Positions 1 through 8,204 of a DNA stretch of 20,959 nucleotides are shown piece by piece. This stretch comes from Pseudomonadota bacterium (GTDB lineage: Bacteria; Pseudomonadota; Gammaproteobacteria; Pseudomonadales; Halieaceae). How positions within the stretch are numbered: position 1 is the first letter of the stretch; every line of letters starts with the position of its first letter. The notes under the pieces were generated by a model. The model did not search any database. It was not told where the DNA came from and worked only from the letters and a program-made list of their open reading frames with translations. The stretch lies in NCBI GenBank assembly GCA_030591305.1, contig JAUVBI010000021.1:1-20959 (forward strand), in the 5' to 3' direction. The position numbers and the translations under genes are program-made.

Positions 1-1302
1 GCAGCGCGTGCCCTGGGTATTGTCACCCTGATAACCGATCATCACCTGGCGGGAAAAGAACTTCCCCAGGCAGACCTCATTGTTAATCCCAATCAGCCGG
101 GTTGTGAGTTTCCCAGTAAAAACCTGGCCGGCGTGGGCGTGATTTTCTATGTCATGCTGGCGCTGCGTGCCGAGTTGCGACAGCGGCAGTGGTTTCAGCA
201 GCGTGGCATAGCGGAGCCCAATCTGGCGGAATACCTGGACCTGGTTGCCCTGGGTACTGTGGCCGATGTAGTACCCCTGGATAGAAATAACCGCATACTG
301 GTGGCCCAGGGCCTGGCTCGCATACGTGCGGGCAAGGCGCGCCTGGGTATTGCGTCCCTGCTGCAAATTGCGGGCAAAAATTACAAGGCAGTGGTCGCCT
401 CAGACCTAGGCTTTGCAGTTGGGCCGCGTCTCAATGCGGCAGGTCGCCTGGATGATATGTCCATCGGCATCGAGTGTCTGCTCAGTGAAACACACCCGGA
501 GGCGGGGGCTCTGGCGGCGCGCCTGCATGAGCTAAACCAGGACCGGCGCGTAATAGAGCAGGGTATGCAGCGTGAAGCGGTCACTGCCTTACAACAGCTG
601 CATATGGATGAAGAGGCAACACCTCCGGTCGCCATCACACTGTACCAGGCGGGTTGGCACCAGGGGGTAATTGGTATTCTCGCCTCCCGGGTCAAGGACG
701 CAAAGCACCGGCCTACCATCGTCTTTGCCGATGGTGATGCCGGGCAGATCAAGGGCTCTGCCCGGTCTATTGCAGGCATACATATTCGGGATATTCTCGA
801 TGCCGTTGCCAGTCGCCACCCCGGGCTGATTCTCAAATTTGGTGGCCATGCGATGGCAGCGGGTTTGAGTTTGGAGAAAGATTCCTACAACGATTTCTCC
901 CGGGCCTTTGTCGAGGAAGTAGCGCGGCACGCCGACGACGTCAATTTGCAGGCGCTTATTGAGTCCGACGGCGAGTTAGGCGAGGACGACTTCGATCTTG
1001 CCCTGGCAACTGAGTTGCGATTTTCCGGCCCCTGGGGGCAACACTTTCCAGAGCCAGTGTTTGACGGTCAGTTTTACGTGGTGCAGCAGCGCCTGGTGGG
1101 TGAAAAGCACTTGAAACTGGTATTGTCGCCCCTGGGCAGTAAAAAACTGATTGATGCCATTGCCTTTAATGTCGATTTGGCGGTATGGCCTGACGAATCA
1201 ATAGAAACCGTGACACTCGCCTACCGCCTGGATGTAAACGAGTACCGGGGGAATCGTTCCCTGCAGCTTATGGTGGAAAATATCTCGCCAGCCACTTGCT
1301 GA
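1..1302 (+). CDS. recJ: Single-stranded-DNA exonuclease RecJ, 5'-truncated by window edge
   Basis: RecJ is the 5'-3' single-strand DNA exonuclease of recombination and mismatch repair, a cytoplasmic Mn/Mg-dependent DHH-family phosphoesterase. The frame is open from base 1, so the true start lies outside the window; the first internal ATG at 133 is not the start. The TDHH motif (DHH codons at 37-45) that names the family is visible, followed by a P-N-Q-P-G-C segment typical of RecJ. The DHHA1 domain follows, with its GGHAMAAG motif at 841-864, and then the C-terminal OB-like domain. About 433 codons remain of a family length near 575, so roughly the N-terminal quarter is missing. In E. coli recJ lies directly upstream of prfB-lysS; here two copper-related genes intervene. 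Identity is clear from the motif order. Confidence 0.96.
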   Translation, partial: AARALGIVTLITDHHLAGKELPQADLIVNPNQPGCEFPSKNLAGVGVIFYVMLALRAELRQRQWFQQRGIAEPNLAEYLDLVALGTVADVVPLDRNNRILVAQGLARIRAGKARLGIASLLQIAGKNYKAVVASDLGFAVGPRLNAAGRLDDMSIGIECLLSETHPEAGALAARLHELNQDRRVIEQGMQREAVTALQQLHMDEEATPPVAITLYQAGWHQGVIGILASRVKDAKHRPTIVFADGDAGQIKGSARSIAGIHIRDILDAVASRHPGLILKFGGHAMAAGLSLEKDSYNDFSRAFVEEVARHADDVNLQALIESDGELGEDDFDLALATELRFSGPWGQHFPEPVFDGQFYVVQQRLVGEKHLKLVLSPLGSKKLIDAIAFNVDLAVWPDESIETVTLAYRLDVNEYRGNRSLQLMVENISPATC

Positions 1303-1321
1303 GTCATTTTGATAAAAGGTC

Positions 1322-1352
1322 TTGACCTTCTAGCTACTGTAAGGTTTACATT
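1322..1352 (+). promoter_or_regulatory. CueR-type promoter and operator ahead of cueR
   Basis: A -35 box TTGACC (1322-1327) and a -10 box TACATT (1347-1352) are separated by 19 bp, the overlong spacer typical of MerR-family activated promoters. Inside the spacer is the dyad ACCTT (1325-1329), 11 bp, AAGGT (1341-1345), which has the layout of the E. coli CueR box at copA. The regulator therefore probably binds here and twists the DNA to activate its own operon when metal is present. The site is seen directly; binding is inferred from family knowledge. Confidence 0.85.
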
Positions 1353-1378
1353 GGCTCCATTAGATAGGGAGCGTACCA

Positions 1379-1780
1379 ATGAATATCTCGGAAGCGGCCA
1401 AACGAAGCGGTTTGAGCAATAAGACAATTCGCTATTACGAAGACATCGCATTGATCGAACCTGCTCTTCGCAGTGCCAATGGCTACAGGCAATACAATGA
1501 CCGGGCCGTGAGAGAGTTGTTATTTCTGGCCCGTTCGCGGGAAGTGGGTTTTAACCTTGAGGAGAGCAGCCAGCTATTGGGCTTGCTCAGGAATTCTTCT
1601 CGCCATAGTGCCCATGCCAAAAATCTTGTTCTGGAAAAAGCAGAGCAGCTACAACAACGAATTGACCAACTGCAAGCCATGCAGGGTGTGCTGCGCACCA
1701 TGGCCCGGCGCTGTAATGGCGATGAGGGCCCTGATTGCGCCATATTGGATGACCTGGCGGGCCTGGAGGTGTCCCTATGA
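1379..1780 (+). CDS. cueR: Cu(I)-responsive MerR-family regulator (CueR type)
   Basis: This is a 133-residue MerR-family activator with an N-terminal winged helix (residues 1-70, with TIRYYE at 16-21 and the RSxNGYR wing), a long dimerisation helix and a C-terminal metal loop. The loop has Cys112 and Cys120 with eight-residue spacing, and Ser77 lies in an RHSA motif. These match the E. coli CueR residues C112, C120 and S77. Ser77 (Cys in ZntR-type Zn sensors) marks monovalent-ion sensors, so Cu(I), perhaps also Ag(I), is the predicted effector. The start at 1379 follows an AGGGA ribosome site. The stop overlaps the next start as ATGA (1777-1780), so regulator and permease are probably translationally coupled and share the CueR-box promoter upstream. 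Confidence 0.9.
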   Translation: MNISEAAKRSGLSNKTIRYYEDIALIEPALRSANGYRQYNDRAVRELLFLARSREVGFNLEESSQLLGLLRNSSRHSAHAKNLVLEKAEQLQQRIDQLQAMQGVLRTMARRCNGDEGPDCAILDDLAGLEVSL

Positions 1781-2883
1781 GTGATTGTTGCAACGAAGAT
1801 AAAACGCCTAAAGCTGTGCCGTCGTCATGTTGCGCCGCCGAGGTAGACACTGAAGAGTCGGGTTGTTGTGACAAGCCCGCCAAGCGAGATTATTTTTTCT
1901 GGGCCTGCATTGTTCTGGTGGCTATCTCCTATGTTGCCGGTGCCCTTCAGCCGGAACATGTCCACGACAGTGCGCTGGCACTGTTTGTCGGTGGTATCTT
2001 CGAGCTGTTCAACCTGATGTGGTGGGGCATTGCGCTGGGGGTTGTTTTCGTCGGTATTCTGGCCAGGGTTCCCCGGGAACTGGTGATGGGAATATTGGGC
2101 CGCAATGCCGGCCTGGGTGGTTTGCTGCGGGCGACGGCTGCCGGTCTTCTGTTGGACTTGTGTAGCCATGGTATTTTGGCGGTGGGTATGAAGCTCTACG
2201 AGCGCGGTGCCAGCATAGGACAGGTAATGGCCTTCTTGCTGGCCAGCCCCTGGAACTCCTTTTCCCTGACGCTTATATTGTTCGGCCTTATTGGTGTGGG
2301 TTGGACACTGCTGTTTATTTTATTGTCTTTTGTTATAGGCATAATCACGGGTCTCATTTTTGATGCCCTGGTACGGCGGGGAACCTTGCTCGACAATCCG
2401 CACCGGGCACTACTGGGTGAAGAGAGGCCGCTGGGCCCTATGTGGGTAGAGTTTCGGCGTTCAATTACCTATTCCTGGGGTGGCACAGGTCGCCTGTTTA
2501 AAGACGGGGTAGAGGGCTCTCGGGTGGTTATTCGCTGGACATTTTTTGGCCTTTTGCTGGCGGCATTGATTCGCGCAACGGTTCCCGAGGATGCTTTTGC
2601 CACCTGGTTTGGCGCGACCTTCGCGGGCCTCTGGTTGACGCTGCTTGTCGCCACCGTGATTGAAGTATGCTCCGAGGGTGCCACACCCATCGCTGCCGAC
2701 CTCATGAACCGGGCAGCCGCCCCGGGCAATAGCTTTACTTTTCTGATGGCGGGTGTTGCGACAGACTACACGGAAATAATGTCGATTCGGGACACCACCA
2801 AGTCCTGGAAAATTGCTCTGTATCTGCCTTTGATTGCCGTTCCGCAGGTGATGTTGCTGGGTTATATCCTCAATCACTTCTAG
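1777..2883 (+). CDS. SO_0444-type Cu/Zn efflux permease (ArsP-like membrane protein)
   Basis: This is a 368-residue inner-membrane permease. Its cytosolic N-terminus carries three Cys-Cys pairs (C4C5, C18C19, C30C31), likely metal-capture sites. About eight hydrophobic segments follow, the first near residues 39-58, in two blocks separated by a hydrophilic loop near 205-245. Each half has a related motif, LCSHG in the first and VCSEGATP in the second, suggesting the internal duplication typical of ArsP_1-like permeases. The N-terminal Cys pairs plus a MerR-type gene next door match the Shewanella SO_0444 family, described as a Cu/Zn exporter. Because the partner regulator is CueR-like, copper is the most likely cargo here. 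Arsenic or another soft metal is an alternative. Confidence 0.85.
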   Translation: MSDCCNEDKTPKAVPSSCCAAEVDTEESGCCDKPAKRDYFFWACIVLVAISYVAGALQPEHVHDSALALFVGGIFELFNLMWWGIALGVVFVGILARVPRELVMGILGRNAGLGGLLRATAAGLLLDLCSHGILAVGMKLYERGASIGQVMAFLLASPWNSFSLTLILFGLIGVGWTLLFILLSFVIGIITGLIFDALVRRGTLLDNPHRALLGEERPLGPMWVEFRRSITYSWGGTGRLFKDGVEGSRVVIRWTFFGLLLAALIRATVPEDAFATWFGATFAGLWLTLLVATVIEVCSEGATPIAADLMNRAAAPGNSFTFLMAGVATDYTEIMSIRDTTKSWKIALYLPLIAVPQVMLLGYILNHF

Positions 2884-2911
2884 CGCGGCTGGGAATTCCG
2901 GGCAGTTAATC

Positions 2912-2940
2912 TACACAGCGGTCCCACCCTGCGGTAAAAT
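2912..2940 (+). promoter_or_regulatory. Probable sigma-70 promoter of prfB
   Basis: TACACA (2912-2917) and TAAAAT (2935-2940) are spaced by exactly 17 bp and match four and five of six consensus bases. The -10 lies about 30 bases ahead of the prfB ATG at 2971, with a GGA ribosome-site core at 2957-2959. This gives prfB its own promoter after the copper operon. Confidence 0.5.
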
Positions 2941-2970
2941 ACGCGCCTTTTTGATAGGAATAAGCTCAAA

Positions 2971-4069
2971 ATGCTCGAAATAAATCCCCTGGTGCAACAG
3001 CTGAAAGACATTAATCTGCGCACAGACGTGCTCAGGGGGTATCTTTGACTACGCTCTGTGCAAAGAGCGCCTGGCGGAAGTAGAGTTGGAGCTGGCCGAG
3101 CCCAGCGTTTGGGATGATCCCGGCCGTGCCCAGGAGTTGGGGCGCGAGCGCTCCTCTCTGGAAGCCATTGTGCAAACCATTGAGCAACTTGATACCGGTG
3201 CCGCAGATGCCGGGGATCTGCTGGAAATGGCTGCGGCGGAAGATGATGTCGAAACGGTTGAGGAAATCAGGGCCGAGATTGCCAGTCTGCTCGTCAGCTT
3301 GGAGAAACTGGAGTTTCGCCGCATGTTCAGCGGTGAGATGGACCCCAATAATGCCTACCTGGATATACAGTCGGGCTCAGGGGGCACCGAGGCCCAGGAC
3401 TGGGCTGAAATGTTATTGCGCATGTATTTGCGCTGGGGCGAGGCCAAGGGCTTTAAAACAGAATTAATTGAGGCCTCCGCCGGAGAGGTGGCTGGTATTA
3501 AAAGCGCCACCATTCAATTCCAGGGTGAATATGCCTTCGGCTGGCTGCGCACTGAAACCGGTGTGCATCGCTTGGTGCGCAAGTCGCCTTTTGACTCGGG
3601 CAGCCGTCGCCACACCTCTTTTGTCTCGGTGTTTGTGTCCCCGGAAATTGACGACAATATCGAGATAGAGATCAATCCGGCCGACCTGCGTGTGGATACC
3701 TACCGCGCCAGTGGTGCCGGTGGCCAGCATGTTAATAAAACCGACTCAGCTGTTAGGCTCACCCACAAACCAACCGGTATTGTGGTGCAGTGCCAGACCC
3801 AGCGTTCCCAGCACCAGAACCGCGATAGCGCGATGAAACTGCTGCGAGCGAAGATGTATGAGATGGAGATGTCTAAGCGCAATGCCGAGAAACAGGCCCA
3901 GGAAGACAGTAAATCGGATATTGGCTGGGGCAGTCAGATTCGCTCCTATGTCCTGGATGCCTCGCGTATCAAAGATTTACGTACCGGCGTCGAAACCAGC
4001 AATACCCAGGCCGTGCTGGATGGCGACCTGGACCCGTTTATAGAAGCCTCCCTAAAGAGCGGCTTATGA
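2971..4069 (+). CDS. prfB: Peptide chain release factor 2, made by +1 programmed frameshift
   Basis: RF2 recognises UGA and UAA stop codons and triggers peptide release on the ribosome. The gene is read as 2971-3045 joined to 3047-4069: 25 codons, a one-base skip at an in-frame TGA (3046-3048), then the rest, giving 365 residues, the same length as E. coli RF2. The codon-recognition tripeptide SPF falls at residues 205-207 and the catalytic GGQ at 250-252, again the E. coli positions. The C-terminus ([10 protein letters not shown]) is also typical. An ORF search starting at the internal ATG at 3086 would miss the first 38 residues. lysS follows, as in E. coli, but with an 86-bp palindrome between the two. 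Confidence 0.98.
3034..3049 (+). promoter_or_regulatory. prfB programmed +1 frameshift site
   Basis: The sequence AGG GGG TAT CTT TGA C is the canonical RF2 autoregulatory signal. An internal Shine-Dalgarno-like AGGGGG lies three bases ahead of the slippery CTT, followed by a poorly terminated TGA-C context. When RF2 is scarce, the ribosome slips forward one base at CTT and continues in the long frame; when RF2 is abundant, it stops after 25 codons. The element is seen directly; the mechanism is established knowledge. Confidence 0.97.
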
Positions 4070-4154
4070 AAACCGGGGACGTAGCACAATTAATTCGACA
4101 CGGGCACGCAACTGCGTGCCCGTGTCGAATTAATTGTGCTACGTCCCCGGTTTT
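4069..4154. repeat. Perfect 42-bp inverted repeat (REP/MITE-like palindrome)
   Basis: The arms at 4069-4110 and 4113-4154 are exact reverse complements around a 2-bp centre. Each starts from the outside with AAAACCGGGGACGTAGCAC and continues through an AATTAATT core. The left arm begins on the final base of the prfB stop codon and lysS starts 44 bases after the right arm. The outer CCGGGGACG/CGTCCCCGG with T-rich ends could fold in RNA as a bidirectional terminator-like hairpin. However, perfection over 42 bp and the presence of AT-rich blocks inside the stem are unusual for a terminator and suggest a recently inserted, transposase-mobilised palindrome such as the REP/RAYT or MITE class. No transposase gene is in the window. 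Confidence 0.9.
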
Positions 4155-4167
4155 CGTCCCCGGTTTT
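4142..4167 (+). repeat. Tandem duplication of the palindrome end
   Basis: The 13-base unit CGTCCCCGGTTTT occurs twice back to back (4142-4154 and 4155-4167). The first copy is the outer end of the right arm of the palindrome; the second is extended by one T. The extra copy may be the remnant of a neighbouring element or of an insertion/excision event. Confidence 0.8.
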
Positions 4168-4198
4168 TCACCCACGGTTTTAGAGATGAGATAAGAAT

Positions 4199-5695
4199 AT
4201 GAGTGAGCAGGACAAAACCGCCGAAGCTTCGGTTGATGAGAATAAGTTGATTGCCGAACGCCGTTCCAAGCTGGCTGCCATCCGCGCTAAATGCAATCCA
4301 TTCCCCAATGATTTTCGTCGCACTGCCATGGCAGATGAGTTGCAGGCGGAGTATGGAGAGTGCTCGAAAGAGGAATTAGAGGCTGCCAGCAAACCATTTT
4401 CCGTGTGCGGCCGTTTGATTCGCAATCGCGGTGCCTTTCTGCTGATCCAGGATGGCAGTGACCAGATCCAACTCTATATCAATCGCAAGGTTCTGGGCGA
4501 GGAAGCCCTGGCGGATATAAAAAGTTGGGACCTGGGTGACATTGTTGCGGCAACCGGGCCCATCCATAAGTCAGGCAAGGGTGACTTGTATATTAATATC
4601 GAGCAGGTACAGCTGTTAACCAAAGCCCTGCGCCCGCTGCCCGATAAGTTTCACGGTCTATCCGACCAGGAAATTCGCTATCGTCAGCGCTACGTCGATC
4701 TTATTGTTAACGCCGAGTCACGTGAAGTGTTTCGCACACGTTCGAAAATCATCGACTATATCCGCCAGTATATGCAGGGCCTGGATTTTATGGAGGTCGA
4801 AACGCCTATGATGCAAGTGATTCCCGGCGGTGCGGTAGCCAAGCCCTTTGTCACCCACCACAATGCCCTGAATATGGATATGTATCTGCGTATTGCCCCG
4901 GAGCTGTATTTGAAGCGCCTGGTGGTGGGTGGTTTTGAGCGTGTGTTTGAGGTCAACCGCAGCTTCCGCAACGAGGGGCTATCGACGCGACACAATCCCG
5001 AGTTCACTATGCTGGAGTTTTACTGGGCCTACGCCGACTATGAAGACCTGATGAACCTGACCGAGGATATGCTGCGTAAGATTACCCAGAACGTTTTGGG
5101 TAATACAACTATTGAGTACCAGGGCAGCAGCTACGATTTTTCAAAACCATTTGTGCGTATGACGGTTGTTGAATCAATTGTGCACTACAACGATACTATC
5201 TCGGCCCAGCAGTTGGCTGATGAAGCGGGTGCGCGCGACATCGCAGAAAAACTCGGCATTGCACTCAAGGACAGCTGGGGTCTGGGTAAGGTACAAATAG
5301 AGATCTTTGAGAAAACGGTGGAGCACCTGTTGGATCAACCGACATTCATCACCGCCTACCCCACCGAGGTGTCCCCTTTGGCGCGGCGCAGCGATAACGA
5401 CCCCTTTGTTACCGATCGCTTTGAGTTTTTTGTCGGTGGACGCGAACTGGCCAATGGCTTCTCAGAGTTGAATGATGCAGAGGACCAGGCCGAACGCTTT
5501 CATGCCCAGGTTGCAGAGAAAGACGCCGGTGACGAAGAGGCCATGCATTTCGACCACGACTATATTCGCGCACTGGAGTACGGCCTGCCGCCGACAGCGG
5601 GGGAGGGTATTGGTATCGACCGGCTGGTCATGCTATTTACCGATTCGCCCTCTATACGGGATGTATTATTATTCCCCCATATGCGGCCAGAATAG
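4199..5695 (+). CDS. lysS: Lysyl-tRNA synthetase, class II
   Basis: This enzyme charges tRNA-Lys with lysine in the cytoplasm. The 498-residue protein has an N-terminal OB-fold anticodon-binding domain (about residues 55-145, with [10 protein letters not shown]) and a class II catalytic core. Motif 2 is present as [16 protein letters not shown] (Arg257 in the FRNE element) and motif 3 as [10 protein letters not shown] (Arg475), ending in the usual LLFPHMRPE. Length is close to E. coli LysS (505). The ribosome site before 4199 is weak (GAGATGAG). The gene follows prfB, the classical gammaproteobacterial pairing; the palindrome between them may weaken or modulate cotranscription. Confidence 0.98.
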   Translation: MSEQDKTAEASVDENKLIAERRSKLAAIRAKCNPFPNDFRRTAMADELQAEYGECSKEELEAASKPFSVCGRLIRNRGAFLLIQDGSDQIQLYINRKVLGEEALADIKSWDLGDIVAATGPIHKSGKGDLYINIEQVQLLTKALRPLPDKFHGLSDQEIRYRQRYVDLIVNAESREVFRTRSKIIDYIRQYMQGLDFMEVETPMMQVIPGGAVAKPFVTHHNALNMDMYLRIAPELYLKRLVVGGFERVFEVNRSFRNEGLSTRHNPEFTMLEFYWAYADYEDLMNLTEDMLRKITQNVLGNTTIEYQGSSYDFSKPFVRMTVVESIVHYNDTISAQQLADEAGARDIAEKLGIALKDSWGLGKVQIEIFEKTVEHLLDQPTFITAYPTEVSPLARRSDNDPFVTDRFEFFVGGRELANGFSELNDAEDQAERFHAQVAEKDAGDEEAMHFDHDYIRALEYGLPPTAGEGIGIDRLVMLFTDSPSIRDVLLFPHMRPE

Positions 5696-5756
5696 ATCAA
5701 TGCCCGCTGGTAGAATAGGTTACACTGGTGTTTTCATCTAGAACATCGGGAGGTGT

Positions 5757-6353
5757 ATGCTCAGGATAACGGCCACACTGGCAAGCCTCGCCGTTCTGTG
5801 TCTGCTACAGGCATGTACTGCGACGACTCCAGTGGACGGCGCAATGACTCCGGTTAACGGTGGCAGCACAACTCCACAAGGTGTTCCCGAGCTAACACTC
5901 AATCTACCCACTGAGCACTGCACTTGCGTGGTGGAGGCGGTGCCCGATTACACCTTCCTTGAGCGGGGTTTTACCGCACTGGCAGAGGGTGATCATATTG
6001 AGGCGGTACAGTCATTCCAGCGCTATAAGCGCGTAGAGGTATCCACCGAAGCACAGTTGGAGGCAGACATTGCCATTGCCTACGTGAGTACTTTGACCAA
6101 AAGCCCCTTTTACGACCCGGCAGGCGCACGCAAAGCACATCGCCGCTTATACAAGCAGCTTAAACCCGGCATGGAGGTTCACCAGAAAATTCTCCTGATG
6201 CGTGAATCGCTGGAAACGTTTGGTGTCATGCAGCGGCACATTGTCAACCTGGAGGCCAACAATGCCACGCTGAGGGAAGACCTGATCAAGCGGGAGGAAG
6301 CTCTGAAGCGTCTTCGTGAGCTAGCTCTGGGTCAGTCGGCAGTATCACAGTAA
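5757..6353 (+). CDS. Predicted lipoprotein with helical C-terminus, function unknown
   Basis: This 198-residue protein has a signal peptide and lipobox LLQAC, with Cys20 the predicted lipidated residue. Thr at +2 argues for outer-membrane sorting. A low-complexity linker with an imperfect TPVDG/TPVNG repeat follows, then a CTC motif near residue 60. A TPR-like helical stretch follows (about 70-135, ERGFTALAEGDHIEAVQSFQRYK), and a charged coiled coil ends the protein (about 160-190, LREDLIKREEALKRLREL). A GGGAGGTG ribosome site lies close to the ATG. Its 3' end overlaps the histidine kinase gene on the other strand by 68 bp. A helical lipoprotein next to a sensor kinase recalls QseG beside QseE, but I see no clear sequence match, and the opposite orientation argues against a shared operon. 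Confidence 0.85.
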   Translation: MLRITATLASLAVLCLLQACTATTPVDGAMTPVNGGSTTPQGVPELTLNLPTEHCTCVVEAVPDYTFLERGFTALAEGDHIEAVQSFQRYKRVEVSTEAQLEADIAIAYVSTLTKSPFYDPAGARKAHRRLYKQLKPGMEVHQKILLMRESLETFGVMQRHIVNLEANNATLREDLIKREEALKRLRELALGQSAVSQ

Positions 6354-7833
6354 ATGTTGAGCCGCTTCCCGGCTCACTGCTAACGCTGATAGTACCACCC
6401 ATCAGGGTGCAGTAGTCGGTACAAATGGCTAGCCCCAGGCCGGTTCCGCCATAGTTCGCACTGGTGTACGAATTGGCCTGAACAAAGGCATCAAACACCC
6501 TGGACTGCTGTTCGTCATCCATGCCAATACCCGTGTCGCGTACGCTGAATTCAACCCAGCCGGGCCGGTCTTCAATGGGGCGGGCAAGAACGGTGATATA
6601 ACCATTTTCGGTAAACTTACAGGCGTTGCTGAGCAAATTGAGAAACACCTGGCGGAATTTACTCACATCGTTGTACAGGGTGGGGAGTTTGGTGAAGTTA
6701 CCCATCTCCAGAGTGTTCCCCCGGTCGCGTAACAAAGGTGTAAGCGTCTCACAGACCTGGGTCAGTATCTCTCCCGGGTTTAATGTTTCACAGTGCAATG
6801 ACATTTTACCGGTCTCGATTTTCGATAGGTCGAGAATGTCGTTGATAAGAGCCAACAATTGCCGGCCGGACAACACGATCTTGCCCAGGTCTTTCTGGAA
6901 CTGGGGCCGGTTGATATCACGCTTGTCATCCAGTTCATCGTGCAACATTTCACTGTAGCCAATAATGGCATTCAGTGGAGTGCGAAGTTCGTGGCTCACA
7001 TTGGCCAGGAAGATACTCTTGGCGGCGTTGGCACCATCAGCGGCCTCTTTTGCCTGTTGCACATCATAGATGGCGTTGCGCAATTTATCGGACATTGTGT
7101 TGAACGCGTTCGCCAGTTCACCCAATTCGCTGTTGTCATCGAAGTCGTCGATACGGTAATTGAGGTCGCCGGCGCCTATGCGCTCAGTACCTGTTTTCAG
7201 CCGCTTCAGGGAGGTGTTGGTATAGCGGACCAGGAAGAAGCCCAGGATGGCGGTCAGCAAAATAGAGGCCAGAAAGCCGATAATGCTTATTCTGTCGGTG
7301 AGGGCAATGGTGCGGTCGATAATATTTGCCTGTTGCACCGCAATGAAGGTCTGCCTCTGCTCCAGTTCCATCAGACGCTGCCGGGCTTCCATGTAGGGGC
7401 GCGTGTTGTTTGAGTCTATGTTGTAATCTCTGTTGTTATAATTGCGATAAAAATCCAGCCAGCGCTCCAGCAGGGCTTCGCTGCTGAGCGACAATTTATC
7501 GTAGTGAGCACGGGTTACATCATGGCTCATGCGGCCCATTCGGGTAATTTTTAGTGCAATCTTTCCTATGTCATCTTCGGCCTGTTGCAGCTCGCTGCTC
7601 TCCAGGGGTTCATCGGTTGTCTCTCGCAGCAGGGCCAGCACCTGGAATTGCTTGCGCTGGTTTTCCAACAGCTGTTCTACCTCGGTTGCCAGTTGTCCAG
7701 CGGTTACAGAGGTGCGGTATTTGGCCATACTTTCGTTTCGCGCGTAACTCCCCCAGAAATGTGTGCCCACGTTGAGCGCAAACAAAATCAGGATAGTGAA
7801 CAGGGACAGAACCAGTCGGCGGCGTAGACTCAT
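6286..7833 (-). CDS. Membrane sensor histidine kinase (HAMP-HisKA-HATPase)
   Basis: This 515-residue inner-membrane kinase has TM1 at about residues 7-27 and a mostly helical periplasmic region of about 155 residues. TM2 follows at about 183-205, then a HAMP linker and HisKA with phospho-acceptor His281 in SHELRTP. The HATPase domain carries Asn403 (NLLSNACKF), Asp433 (DTGIGMD) and GGTGLGLA. There is no attached receiver or PAS domain. The periplasmic helices resemble four-helix-bundle sensors, ligand unknown. Its start overlaps the stop of the receiver gene as ATGA (7830-7833), so it is the third gene of a coupled operon. A C-terminal tail after the kinase core overlaps the convergent lipoprotein gene. 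The likely phosphorylation targets are the two receivers encoded just upstream. Confidence 0.95.
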   Translation of the reverse strand: MSLRRRLVLSLFTILILFALNVGTHFWGSYARNESMAKYRTSVTAGQLATEVEQLLENQRKQFQVLALLRETTDEPLESSELQQAEDDIGKIALKITRMGRMSHDVTRAHYDKLSLSSEALLERWLDFYRNYNNRDYNIDSNNTRPYMEARQRLMELEQRQTFIAVQQANIIDRTIALTDRISIIGFLASILLTAILGFFLVRYTNTSLKRLKTGTERIGAGDLNYRIDDFDDNSELGELANAFNTMSDKLRNAIYDVQQAKEAADGANAAKSIFLANVSHELRTPLNAIIGYSEMLHDELDDKRDINRPQFQKDLGKIVLSGRQLLALINDILDLSKIETGKMSLHCETLNPGEILTQVCETLTPLLRDRGNTLEMGNFTKLPTLYNDVSKFRQVFLNLLSNACKFTENGYITVLARPIEDRPGWVEFSVRDTGIGMDDEQQSRVFDAFVQANSYTSANYGGTGLGLAICTDYCTLMGGTISVSSEPGSGSTFTVILPTDPELAHEDASELPPA

Positions 7834-8204
7834 TTTCGGGTGAGCTTCTCTATTTTGATTAAAAGGCCCGGAAAGTCGATGGGCTTGGTCGCGTAATCGT
7901 TACAGCCAGCATCCAGTGCATTGAGGCGATCTGCCTCCATGGCATGGGCAGTCAATGCAATGATTGGAATATGCTTTATTTTTTCATCTTCTCGGGCGTG
8001 CCGACAAGCGGTCCAGCCATCCAGCACCGGCAGGTTCATATCCATCAAGACAACACTGGGCAGTTCACTGCGCATGAGATCCAGGGCCTGCTGGCCATCA
8101 CCCGCCCAGATAACATCCAGCCCCGCTCGTTTTAGTCGGCGTATCAACATGTCGCGGTTGAGTTCGTTATCTTCCACCAGCAAAATGGGTTGCTGCTTAC
8201 TCAT
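7830..8204 (-). CDS. Single-domain CheY-like response regulator
   Basis: This 124-residue stand-alone receiver has the acidic pair E11/D12, phospho-acceptor Asp55 (VVLMDMNLP), Thr85 (ALTAHA) and Lys107 (TKPID), so all switch residues are intact. It has no output domain, so it probably acts as a phosphate shuttle or by protein contact between the kinase (downstream, 4-base overlap) and the cyclase (upstream, 4-base overlap at 8201-8204). The sequence style (MLIRRLKRAG, ALDAGCNDYATKP) resembles receivers that accompany hybrid kinases. Regulation should be that of the shared operon. Confidence 0.93.
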   Translation of the reverse strand: MSKQQPILLVEDNELNRDMLIRRLKRAGLDVIWAGDGQQALDLMRSELPSVVLMDMNLPVLDGWTACRHAREDEKIKHIPIIALTAHAMEADRLNALDAGCNDYATKPIDFPGLLIKIEKLTRK

